Of a stretch of DNA of 64,000 bases, positions 1-11,300 are shown piece by piece. Position 1 is the first letter of the stretch; every line of letters starts with the position of its first letter. Origin of the DNA: Gyrodactylus bullatarudis (lineage: Eukaryota > Platyhelminthes > Monogenea > Gyrodactylidea > Gyrodactylidae); contig SSNU01000063.1 of assembly GCA_012064415.1 (NCBI GenBank), positions 399,609 to 463,608 on the forward strand. Direction: 5' to 3'. A program made the position numbers and the translations under genes. The notes under the pieces were generated by a model, which saw only the letters and a list, made by a program, of their open reading frames with translations, ran no database searches and was not told the origin of the DNA.

Positions 1-446
1 CACCCAAGCCACCCTTTCTTTTCTATGAATTCTATAGCCTTTTTTATCTCTGTTCTATTTAAATTCTATTTATTATCGATTATTTTCTATTCATACAACG
101 AAATATGTCTTTTCTTCTATTTGAACAACTAATCATTTTTGAATTGGTTAGTTTCTTGTTAGATTTGATCAAAATTCAATATTCTTTAAACAATTTATCT
201 CTGAGACACATCATTCAATACCATAGAATGAACTTTTAAACTATTGCTTATTTAGTGGGGGGTTTTTAAACAAATGGAGGCATATTATGCACCCAAAGTT
301 CTAAATTTAATCTATTTGACGCTTACATGTAACTGATACTGAAATATTTTAATTAGGCTCTCAAATATACTAACAGATAGCCCTTGTAAAGATCACAAAT
401 TAAGATGTAATATTTTTTTTAGACAATTTACGTTTTTATAAATTAT
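1..446. other. No gene seen
   Basis: AT-rich sequence at the window edge. I see no open frame with family similarity and no clear repeat boundary. Confidence 0.4.
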
Positions 447-1648
447 GTGTGTTACGTTCAAAGTGGAAACTCGTACAGTGTATACACTGAACGTTCAGTG
501 TGTTGAATAAATAGCAGTTCTCAATGATCGCATGCAGATATCAATTGGTCTGTGGGCATTCAACTAAGAAAAATTAAATGTTTTACCCTTTGATCCTCTC
601 TAAAATCCGTCAAAAAGGTGGAGGTTTCTCACTTATAGTTTTAAGTTATCAACCCAAAATTCATTAAGACTTAACGATACGGAATATTACAATCTTATCA
701 GTGATAAGTTATCACTAAATTCAGGGCATCCAAGATGCTATTAAATGAAGATGAGAACCTCTTGAAATTCGCAAAAGTCTCTGAAGGATTTCTCATAGAG
801 ATTCTCTATCTATCCAAACTGCCTCAAAGGAAGCTTCATTTTCATGGGACCAAGGAATGTTGAGGTATGATTTTCCCACTGAATGCCTGTCAAATAGGGG
901 GAAATGCAGAAGAAATAAAGTTCTTTGCAATTCTAGGTTCAATAAAAGTTTTTCATGTAATAATAAATAAATAAGTATTATATTCGAACTTTTCTTAAAT
1001 TAAAAGACCTTAAGACCATTAAAAAAGATGAGACTTATTTCTCGAACATAGAGTGAACCGTGTCCACATTGAACGTTTAGTCATTATATTCTAAGTGTAC
1101 ACTAGGCTAGGGTGAAATTTTTTTTTCTCCGAACAACTCACGAGAGGACTTACTTTTCTGATAAATTTTAGTACTCAGATCATGTTTTCAATAATTTTAA
1201 AGTGTGAAAGTCATTCTCCATTATGTCATTGCCCATTGTTACGGGCATATATCTTACAGACATGATAAAACAACGAAATTGACCATGAAGCCCAATTTGA
1301 TGAAAAGATTACTATTTTTGAAGATAAAAATTAAGAAACTTATTGAATGGCCAAGATATTCCGGATTTTAGTGATTGCGTAGTAAAAGTAAATTGAAAAA
1401 TGAGCGGCGATTTGAAAAATTTTGGATTTTTAAAAGCGAATGACATAATGGAGAATAATTTTCGACATATATGCTTCAATACAGAATAATGCTTAGAATT
1501 GATAGTTTTATCAGAAAAGTTAGTCTCAATATGAGGTTAAAAATTTCACCCTAGCCTAGTGTACACCGAGTTTCCTCATTGACCAATTAGTTGTACAGAG
1601 TACACACTGAACGTTCAGTGTATGAGTTTCCAGTTTGAACGTAACATA
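447..1648. mobile_element. Inverted-repeat element (outer), about 1.2 kb
   Basis: The two ends are inverted copies of one another over roughly 50 bp. Both arms contain GTTACGTTCAAA, then TGGAAACTC, then ACACTGAACGTTCAGTGT, which is itself palindromic. The right arm lacks a few bases relative to the left. No transposase is visible inside, so it looks like a non-autonomous DNA element. A second element (1105-1556) lies inside it, so this one is probably the older insertion. Confidence 0.6.
1105..1556 (+). mobile_element. TA-flanked MITE, copy 1
   Basis: Ends are inverted: GGCTAGGGTGAAATTT on the left and AAATTTCACCCTAGCC on the right. Both ends are flanked by TA, as expected of Tc1/mariner-type target duplication. 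A second copy of the same length and about the same sequence lies at 10051-10503 in the opposite orientation. No coding capacity is seen, so it must be mobilised in trans if at all. Confidence 0.75.
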
Positions 1649-2224
1649 TGCAACTAATAAAAAGATCATGAGCAAATCGGATTTATTTCGTATCAGGAAA
1701 ATAATACACGATTAGCAGAATTTTTCTAACTTTGAATAAAAATTTATTTATTCACGTAAAAAGGTTTATATAAATGCTTTTAGGAAATTTTGTTTAAAAT
1801 AAAATTGAACTGATAACTATGCAGAATCTAGTTAAATAGCTTTTAAAGCTTGAATCAAGATTATAGAAACCTTTGTTGAGTTTGTTGAATTTACTTGGTA
1901 GAAATAGCAATCAATTACCTGAGGGATTTCAAGAGCCTATCTTTAATGCTGTAGTTACATGATTTTTTTATTGCTTCACATTCCTCACGTAAAGGGAACA
2001 ACATTGTTTTGGTAATAATTAATAACTTTCATATCAGTAACTGTGCTTGTCAAGCATTTCAATTTTATCTACAACATTAGGGATCTAGAGATTAATTTGT
2101 AAATTTTATATCATAATTGATTGGGAAACTGTATTTTGACATATTTTTTTTATTATTCAGTAGGGTAATACAAAATTTTATTTTCCCCGAACAATGTTCT
2201 ATGCCTTGATCAAAAATTGATGTT
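1649..2224. other. No gene seen
   Basis: AT-rich spacer between the inverted-repeat element and the piggyBac copy. Nothing recognisable. Confidence 0.4.
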
Positions 2225-2228
2225 TTAA

Positions 2229-3358
2229 CCCTCGTTCTTGAAATCGATTTTGTCGCAGAAATGATAATCTGGGTTGAAAACCACCCATAAAGTAAAAATT
2301 AATTTCAGAAGATCTAAAATGATTTATTTTATTAGCTACTCAAAACAGTTATTCCGTATTTGCCTGGTTTAGAAGGAATAAACATTTTGAAAGGACACCG
2401 TCCCCGAAAAGTAACAAGCTGCTCATCTACAGTTATTTGATCAGACGGCTCATATGCTGTCTGGCAATTTTCGATGAATTGATCAAATAAAACTCTTATT
2501 GGTCTCAATTTATCTCGATTTTCACCTTGAGGTCTTTCTTCCTTGTTATCAAATCTCAAAAATCTTTTCAATACATTGAATCTTGAGTAAGACATGAACT
2601 CTCCTATATTTATCGGTCCCCATCTTCCTTGCCATAGCTCTTTCAGATCCATTGCTTTTTGTTTGCACATACCAATATATAGGCTTATTCCAATCCAAAT
2701 TTGAACTTTAGATAGAGTATTAAAAGAATATTTTTTTGTTATTGTTGACATATAGAGATTTGAGTATTTGACAATATCGCACATCATATTTTTTGAGATG
2801 AAATGATTAAAAAAATCTAGAGCATCAACTAGTTTTATTGTTTCTTTCTTCAATGCTTGAGAAAATCTGCATATATTTCGGGCAGGTGTACGAGTGATAT
2901 GACGTCGATCTTTAGTATAAAGGTAACCTCCACATTTTGATTTCATAGGAGTAATTTCAGCCTGAGCATCTTCATCTTCTGTGGAAAATTCTATTTCAGA
3001 TAAGATTTGATCCATATGAACTCTCTGAATCTGACATTAGGTCATTCACCTTGACTTGCCAAATAATAGTGAAAGAAAAAAAGGTAAAGTTTTTATAAAG
3101 AGGCTTATCAAGCAGAAAAGGATTGGTTAATACGATGGGTGATTTTCAACCCACATCACCAAACTCGCGATAGAAGATTTCACAAGCCCAAACTCTTTAT
3201 ATGTAGCTTCAAAAATGAGATTTAGAACGTACAGCTTTTCCTCATTAGATAGAGATAGATTAGAAAAAAGAATCGAGTCGGGAATTTAAATTTTTAGTTA
3301 AAATAATAAATTTCTAAATTGAAATGGGTGGAAAACCACCCATGATTACATTCTAGGG
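2229..3358 (-). mobile_element. Internally deleted piggyBac element with TTAA target sites
   Basis: The element starts with CCCT at 2229 directly after TTAA (2225-2228) and ends with AGGG at 3358 directly before TTAA (3359-3362), which is the piggyBac end and target-site signature. Subterminal motifs of the form GGGTGGTTTTCCACCC occur near both ends (about 2267-2292 and 3324-3342), with a further related copy near 3136-3156. At 1,130 bp it is much shorter than an autonomous piggyBac, and it keeps only the N-terminal part of a transposase. It probably moved, or moves, with enzyme supplied in trans. Confidence 0.85.
2332..3015 (-). pseudogene. PiggyBac-type transposase, N-terminal 227 residues
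   Basis: This is the start of a piggyBac/PGBD-type DDE transposase (DDE_Tnp_1_7 family). The first catalytic aspartate region is present near residue 194 as ITVDEQLVTFRGRCPF, followed by PSKPGKYGI. The reading frame then stops within about nine residues, so the second and third catalytic acidic residues and the C-terminal cysteine-rich domain are missing. The family is normally 500-600 residues. It begins at an ATG at 3015 and lies wholly inside the TTAA-flanked element. The element appears to have lost its centre and right part by internal deletion. It could not be an active transposase, though it could still encode a truncated protein. Confidence 0.85.
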
Positions 3359-3362
3359 TTAA

Positions 3363-3845
3363 CAAATGAGCAGTTTCGAATTCATATCTTGTTTTTTTTC
3401 TCTCTCTGATATTTCTAACCATCTCTATGTATGACATACATTGTATGTTCAACACACCCTTTTGGACATAAAAGAATGTAAACACATTATTATTCATCTC
3501 ATGGGAACATTGAGCTATCGGATAAATGAATCGTTAGTGTGTTAGAGACAAAACTAAATTATGATCACGTAACTGTTATTAAGAATATATAATACGTCTC
3601 TCTATACTCTACAGAACTGTACAGACTGAGGTTAATTCAATTTATACTACACATTTTTCAAGGGAAAAATAACGATTTTCTCAAACGTACTCAAACTTGA
3701 GTTATTTTGTAGTAATACTTTCTCGTTGTCAAAAAAATATTTCCCATAGTGCAAAGATTATTATTATCACAGGGCAAAATAACTGCTAATATGTTGATTC
3801 TCCCTTTTCTTACATGTTCCACCCAATCTTGTATTGATTTGCTTC
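3363..3845. other. No gene seen
   Basis: Spacer between the piggyBac element and a Penelope fragment. No supported coding or repeat structure. Confidence 0.35.
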
Positions 3846-4260
3846 TCGATCTAGTGATCATTTGAAGAAAGACACAGCGATTACAAGACATCTTAAACAG
3901 GAGAATCATGCTGCCTCAATTTCAAATTTTTCCATTCTTTATAAAAATCCTGGAAACGACAGCATAGATGTATGGGTCAAAGAGAAATTCTTTATTAACT
4001 TATACAAACCAAATCTATGCGTTCAGAAAAATTATTCATACAATCTTCAACTACCCTGGCCGATATGAGCTTTTTCACTTTTAATTTATTTTCCTTCTTT
4101 TACTATTTCTTTGAGAATTTGTAAATTATTATATTCATTGACCTTTTTAAATTATATCATTTTAAAAGTGACACTACTGATGATCCTTTTAGAAATGTAC
4201 ATCTAGTGATAAAATATATTCTCTTCCTACTATTGAATTTTGAATAATGAAATATTGTAA
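3846..4260 (+). mobile_element. Penelope-like retroelement, 3' fragment
   Basis: A 5'-truncated Penelope copy. The coding part (to the stop at 4066-4068) gives the last 60-70 residues of the GIY-YIG endonuclease region, ending in CVQKNYSYNLQLPWPI, a typical C-terminus of this group (the copy at 7994 ends in CIQKNYTHNLELPWPN). The non-coding tail carries a hammerhead-like motif at 4172-4208. The same stretch recurs at about 59800-60250 with a few percent divergence, so both copies belong to one subfamily. Confidence 0.85.
4172..4208 (+). ncRNA. Candidate type I hammerhead ribozyme in Penelope tail
   Basis: Read in order: CACTA (stem I, 5' strand), CTGATGA (exact catalytic core box), a short stem II region, GAAA (second core box), the palindromic TGTACA stem III, the cleavage triplet ATC ending at 4203, and TAGTG, which pairs fully with CACTA. 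Hammerhead ribozymes are known in Penelope-like elements, and this one sits about 105 bp after the coding end. The weak point is stem II (TCCTTTTA), which offers only one clear pair. A palindromic stem III suggests action as a dimer. Confidence 0.6.
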
Positions 4261-5307
4261 AAAGCAATGAACTTTCTACAATTTTCATTCAAATATTTCT
4301 TTGAATAAGTAATAACATTTCGAATTAGAAAAAATAAGAGGAGAATTATTTCTAAGCCTGTAATTCTATCTGCAATTGGATAACATGAATGGACCTTTTT
4401 CACAATAATAAAGATTATTTTATAGCATAAAATGCAGGGGAATAACTTTTTGTTCTTTAAGGGAAATTCTGCTTCTGTCGTAACTCTTTAAACATATATT
4501 TTTCAGCCATTTAACTTGATTTATGTGCCCATTGCCTTTCTACTGCAAAACTTTCATGTGATTCAGAGTTAAGCCTTTAACTTGTTAGTTGGAAAATTTT
4601 TCACATTACAGCTCTCTGATGGAAGAGGTAATAGCCTTGATGACTTGGAAACTCCTTCCTTTCTTTTATCTTTATTTTGAAAAACCCCTCACAGAGGTAG
4701 AAGAAACCATACCCGTAGAATTTGAAATTGAATTCATCTCTTGAAATAAATAATTTGGCTATTTTCTGAGTCTAAAATTGGTCATTTTTTGAGCTAATCA
4801 TCTAAGCTAAAGGTTGGTTTTTGAAACAAATTATTACATTAAATAAAATTGGATGTTAATTTTAACGATATAAAAAACCACACTGTACTTACCTGGTAAC
4901 AGGTTCGAGTCAATTGTAATGCAACAAATATTCTTACCAATAACGTTTGTTTCTTCTCATCTTTACAAAAATGAAAGACTTATCGATAACTCAGCATTTT
5001 TCAACATAAAAACACCCCAAGAAACTTTTTTTCCAAAAATCACCTCAAAGAAAAGATTTTTTCAACAATTATCCCAAAAATTTCCAGAAATATCCCCAAA
5101 AATCACCCAAAGTTTAATGGAATTTAGTGTTAAATAAAATAATTTATTAGAAGTTTCTTTTGAAAATTTTTGGGGTTATTTTTGGAATTAACCCGAAAAG
5201 GTATTATGAAGTGAAATTTGGGATCATAATAATATTAAAATAAACCTGAAGATTAAATCTATCATATCGATGAGCGATTTCGGTGATTTTGTAAAATTTC
5301 ATTTAAG
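4261..5307. other. No gene resolved; probable intron of the KChIP-like gene
   Basis: No family-supported exon was found, although at least one upstream exon of the calcium sensor gene must lie here or to the left. A motif of the form TTTTTGGGGTTATTTTTGG near 5166-5186 recurs near 60868 and, inverted, near 8412-8450, suggesting an old dispersed repeat. Confidence 0.35.
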
Positions 5308-8300
5308 TCTAATAAGCATAAACATAGATCAAATGAATAAGCTTTTTTTGAAATTCCTTCCAGACGCCTCAATGTACGCCCAGTATGTATTTCGGACGTT
5401 CGACAAAGAGCAGACAGGAAGTTTAACTTTTGAAGTGAGTCCTTGGTAAATTTCAATGTACCTTGTTAGAGTTAGATCAGTTTTCATTCATTCTCTCTCT
5501 CCGTCAAACATGAATGAAAACTCCATTTGTATTTTAAGATATTTTTTCTCTGATTAGCGGAAGGAGATGTTAATTGATGATAAAAGAATTCCGATAGATT
5601 AGGCACGTTCCCCACCAGAGAGGGAGGAGTTCTCTTTCGGATGAATTATTACTCCCTCCTTCTCGATTTAAAAAAATCAATTAAAACAAACTCGCCTCAA
5701 TCTTCCATCTCAAGTTTGATCTGCAATTTGAATACACCCGAGATTTATTTTAATTCTAATAACAATACAGAGGTGCACTTTCTTTTATTGAAAGGGCATG
5801 TCTCTTTTCGACTCTGATCATGATGATGTCAAGTGCAGTTTTATTTTGTTTACTACCAATCGATTCTGGACATTGGAGAAATCAATAGAAGATCATCTTC
5901 TCTAGATCAGAATGAAACCTGATGGAAGAAGCGCATAAAGTTAGGGAAAAGAAGTTTAGAAGTCTTAAGAAACTCATAGAAGAAGAAGAGATCAGTCCGT
6001 GCGAAAAAAGTATCTTCAATTATGCGAGTATAGAACTAACACAAGCTCAGAAAGAAGTTTTGTCATTAGGTCCGAATTTCTGTATACCGAAGAAATCAAA
6101 AAAGACAGAAGATAAAGCAGATTTTGAGAAACTAGCATATAACTTAAAAGAGAGTAATAAATTGAAGGAAGGAACAGACATAGAAAATTTCAAGATAGGG
6201 TTGATGAGCATCTACAAGAGTTACAGAAAGAAGAAAAAATTACATAAGAAGCTCAAAAGGCAACACTTTGAGGGACTAAAAGAATTGACGAATAATAGAG
6301 AATTGGTTATTGCTCGACCGGACAAAGGAACAGGATTATTCATCATGAAAAAAGAAGATTACATTAGAACAGGGCTTGACTTTCTTTCGGATGATAAAAT
6401 AAATTTGAAAGAAAAGAAATAAGGAGAAACGAGTACAAAATGAAAGAAGAGGAGAAAGAAATCGAAAAAACTACGTTAGAACTGTATAGGAAGGGTTTAC
6501 TAGATGGGAGATTAAAGGACAAAATTTTGAAAAAGAACTCAATGTTGTCAAGACTTTATTTCCTACCAAAGACACAAAATATATTGCAAAAATATTCCGG
6601 AAATTCTACCTATGAGACCAATATTGGATATGTCAGCAAGTCCACAGCACAATTTAGCAAAATGGTTGTTAGACATTCTGAAGCCAATTCATAGCCATTT
6701 TAATCGATATATAGTGAAAGATGTATTCCAATTCGTTGAAAAGGTTAAAGATTACCAGGTAGGATCCAGAGAAATGATATCACTAGATATTAATGCGTTA
6801 TTCCCAAACATTCCGATAGAAGAAACATTAAATATCATTGGCACATATGTTAACGAAAATAGAGACAATTTCGAGTTAAGTGGAGAAGAAATAGTCAAGA
6901 TATTAAGAATTTGCTGCACCAACGTACCGTTATCGTTTCAAGATCAGGTGTATATCCAAAAAGACGGGATAGCTATGGGATCTCCACTTAGTCCGTTGTT
7001 AGCAGATATTTTCTTAGGATACTTGGAGAAGAATAGAATGGAAAATTTAATAGAGGGATACACTGATTTGTACGTTAGATATGTAGATGATACGTTCATT
7101 GTCATGAAACAAGAAGCTTCCACCGAGGAATTCTTCAGTGAAATGAACTTAATCCATCCGAACATCAAATTCACGAAGGAACAAGAAATAGAAGATTCGA
7201 TAAGTTTCTTAGATGTAAAGTTGACAAAGAAACCAGATGGGGGCATAGGAAGAACCATACATAGGAAGAAAACAGACACAGGAAAGTACTTACACTTCTC
7301 GAGTTATTGTCCTAAGAGTTATAAATCAGGATTAATAATAGGACTTGTGAAAAGGACCAAGAGAATAGTGAGTGAAGAAGAAGTATTGAATGAGATTAAT
7401 GGAATCAGAAAAAGACTGAAAGATAATGGATACCCTGAAAGATTTGTTCAGAAATACGTAGAAAAAGCTTTAGAAGATGAAGCAACTCAACCGGTAGAAC
7501 AAGAACAAACTGAAGGAACTATCCCTATCTACATGAAGTTAAACTTTAAAGGGGATGGATTCAGCTATGAACTAAGGAGAAAACTGAATTCACTTGTAAA
7601 TGAACATTACAATGATATACAATTGAAGGTTGTATACAAAACTACAAGTCTATTCAGATTTCAACTCAAAGACAAGCTGAAAGAATCGGAACAGTCAAAT
7701 CTCATTTATCGCTTCGAGGCATCATGTGGAGCTAGGTATATAGGTCGAACGCAGAGAAGGTTAGCGATTAGGATCAATGAACATTTGAACAAGAATAGTT
7801 CGTCAATTAGGAAACACATTGATAGATGCGGGTGTGAGGCCAACGAAAGCAACTTCAGAATTATATTTAAAAATTCAAGCGATCAACTGACGGACCTCAA
7901 AATCAGAGAAAAGTTTTACATTATGAGGGAAGATCCAAATCTGTGTATTCAAAAGAACTACACACACAATTTAGAACTACCATGGCCCAATTGATTTTTA
8001 ATTTTTCTTTTCTACCTGAATACTAGAAAAGTTTTTTGGTTTTTCATCAATTAGAGTTACTCAAGAAAATTTTCACGATTTCATTCATAGACAATTCATT
8101 ATAACAATTTTTATTAAATATTGAACCAGGAATTGAGACTGACGAGACCTGGCGAAATGTACATATCTCTTTAAAATATAATTTTTTTGTTAAAATTTTA
8201 ATTGATGAATACTACATGAATCCTAGAATACTGAATTTCATGAAATGATTAGTTATCTTGTCATAAAAAGACTCAAACAAGCAGTATGATAACGAAGAAT

Positions 8301-11300
8301 GATTTTTTCCATTCAAAAATATGCAAAACATCATCTGGGTTATCGTCCATAAATCTTGATCGTGTGATAATTTTGAAAAATGGCAACCTCAATAAGATCA
8401 TTCCAGACACGAGAATTGAATTCCAAAAATCACCCCAAAAATTTTAAAAACCTAGATTTGCGTAATTGTTTTCCCTCTCAATCTTTGATTAGAAGAAGGT
8501 GATAATAATTGTGATATAGAAGTAGAGAGGGGAATTTTGAAATGAGATTACAAATAGTTTTAGAAAAAAAGTTGAAATTTTCATTGGAATTGACCCTTAA
8601 AATTAAAATCATTATTGAGTTGAACATCAAGGGATCCATCTTGTGCTTGTTTTTCCAAGGGGATTTTCAGACGAATACGAAAATCTATGTTAAAGTGTCA
8701 ATTAATGATCTTGATTTTCTTCAAGTACTTGATGAAGATAAAGTAGTTCCACAAATTCTGGAATTGACAAAGGGTTGAACCTCTTGACTATGTTTGATTA
8801 GTTCTCTTGACTCGGGAAAGAATAAAATGTATAAGAATCTGTATATAAAAGGTGTTTCATGGTTAAGAGAAAATATAGATTCACTCAAAGGCTACTGCCA
8901 AGAAAAGAAATAAGAGGAGTAGATATTTCTCTTGCTCATAATTACTGTATTTTTGTTTAGATTTATCGATTATTTATTATGAAAAATATGCTAATTCTAT
9001 GTAGTATAATATAATTTGAGAATCAACTCATTAAGCTTGTTAATAAAAGCAATCTTTACACAGTTCCCCCTTTTCCTCTAACTACTCAATAATAAATTAA
9101 CATTTTTTTTTCTGATGGGATAACTAATGATTCCTTCTCTAATCTAAAATCTCCATTTATAAAGAATGGTTTATATTAATAGTTAAGATTAAGGAAGAAT
9201 GAAGAGTTAGTTTCAATGAAGACTTCATTCAATTATAAAAATACAAATGAACATTCAACATCAATGACAGATATCCAATACACCCTATGAATTCTTTTAA
9301 GTGTGCTAACTATAAAAGTGTTTATTGACATTTTACCTCATGAGCGGTATTTAATTCTGAATGCATTGATTAGAATAGAATAAATGAATAATCCACTAGC
9401 TGAAACAACTTTTTTTGACTCTTTAAAGTTTTTGTACAGAATCTAAAATGTGTTCATTTATCTTGTTTTTATTTTACAAATCAGAAAAAATCGACTCAAT
9501 TACCATCTCAATTTATGGCACACATCTTTAGTGTATACTAAATATTCTTTTCTCTTTTTTTCTCGATATCATTAGTGTTTCTCATAATTTAGTTTGTAAA
9601 AATTTCTGTAATGTAAGATAAGATGAAAGTATCCATAGTTCTTCCACTGCAGTCTACAGATATACATCTGTATACGTACATTTTACACATTGTTATAGAT
9701 ATATGGAGAAATGCGTAAATCTGTATGTTCTCCAGTCTATTCCCTAGTGGAATTGGAGTATGATTTATGCTCGGAATGGAGAAAATTATCAAGAATACAT
9801 TATGTTATCATAATCAAATTAGGTCAATGTTATTTGCACTATGGCAAGTCAATTTCAAATTTTAATTGCTTAATTCATTGGAAGACGTCTGAGTTGAGAA
9901 ATTCGTATCAAGTTTACACTTGAGCTTGTCCATTTCTCTGTCCTATTCTGAATTTAATGAGTAATTTGCAGCATACAACTTCAGAAGACCATTTCTTGGA
10001 AACAGTTTTAGATATCAAAATGAATTTTGTATCATTGTAACTAAGCTTTAGGCTAGGGTGAAATTTTTAACCTCATATTAAGACCAACTTTTCTGATAGA
10101 ACTACAATCAATTCTAAGCATTATTTTGTATTGAAGAATGTGTCGAAAATGCTTCTCTATTATGTCATTCGGTTTTAAAAATCCAAAGTTTTTCAAATCG
10201 CCGCTCAATTTTCAATGAATTTTTACTACGCAATCACTAAAATCCGGAATATCTTGACCATTTAATGAATTTCCTAAATTTTATCTTCAAAATTAATAGA
10301 AAACTTATCATCAAGAGGGGCTTCATGGTTAATTTCGTTATTTTATCATGTCCGTGGGATATTGTGGGAAAAATGGGCAATGACATAATGGAGAATGATT
10401 TTCATCCTTTAAAATTATGCAAAACATGATCTGAGTACTAAAATTTATCAGAAAAATAAGTCCTCTTGTGAGTTGTTTGGAGAAAAAAAAGTTCACCCTA
10501 GCCTACTAAGCATGAGTCTATAGTAACTTTGCTTAAAACAATAATTCATGTTTCGACTTTTCAAAATACCAAAAACACTGAAGAAGAATTCGGTATCTGG
10601 AATCATCAGATATGGGTTCATATAAACTTTGATCTTGTAAATTGTTTTTTTAATCTTGAAAAAGTCAATGTTTTACCCCCTTAATCACATCAAATGAGCC
10701 GTGAGAAGTCTTTTTCAGGAGATGCTGTATCCATTTGGAAAACTTTCTTCTGCCATGAGTGAAAAGATTGTTCAAAATAAAAAGGTAACTTTGGAATATT
10801 CTTTCCTTCATGGTGATAGATTCGATGAATATTATGATTGTTTCTAAATTCATCTCCTGCCTTTATTCCTTCTTCCATTGCACACACAATAAAAAGATAA
10901 TCCAGTATGAAAAAAACAGAAATATCCTTTCTCTTTCTCTTCACTCTGGTTCGGAGGTAAACCCACAGCAATGTAGAAAAATGTACATGAAAAAAACGAA
11001 TATTTTTCTTTTATTCTTTTCACTCTTTCCCCCAACCCCTTTATTTACCCTATCTCTCAATGTTCTGTAAGTAAAAATAAGCAATGCTGATTTAAAGGAA
11101 TAAAAAATCCATTGAAATTATTGTATTTGTACAATTGTTTCTTTTGGTACGATAAGTTGTTAAAAATGTTCAATTTCCCCCGCTTGAGTTCAATTTCCTC
11201 TTATTCTTAAGCTAAGCTTGATATGGCGGCCAGTTGTAGGCCATAGAGTTGTAAAAAATGAATTGTTTGTCAATTTAGAAAAATGAACAAATCCCTATAG

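Larger units (their letters stand above)
5860..8170 (+). mobile_element. Penelope-like retroelement in the KChIP intron, nearly complete
   Basis: The copy runs from an upstream leader near 5860, through reverse transcriptase and GIY-YIG endonuclease coding sequence (5922-7994), to a tail with a hammerhead-like motif at 8135-8169. It lies in the same direction as the host gene, within one 7.1-kb intron. Exact ends and target duplication were not identified. Confidence 0.8.

Noticed and set aside
4919..5137. 72-residue plus-strand open frame
   Set aside because: AT-rich, phenylalanine/lysine-rich, overlaps a dispersed repeat; no family similarity.
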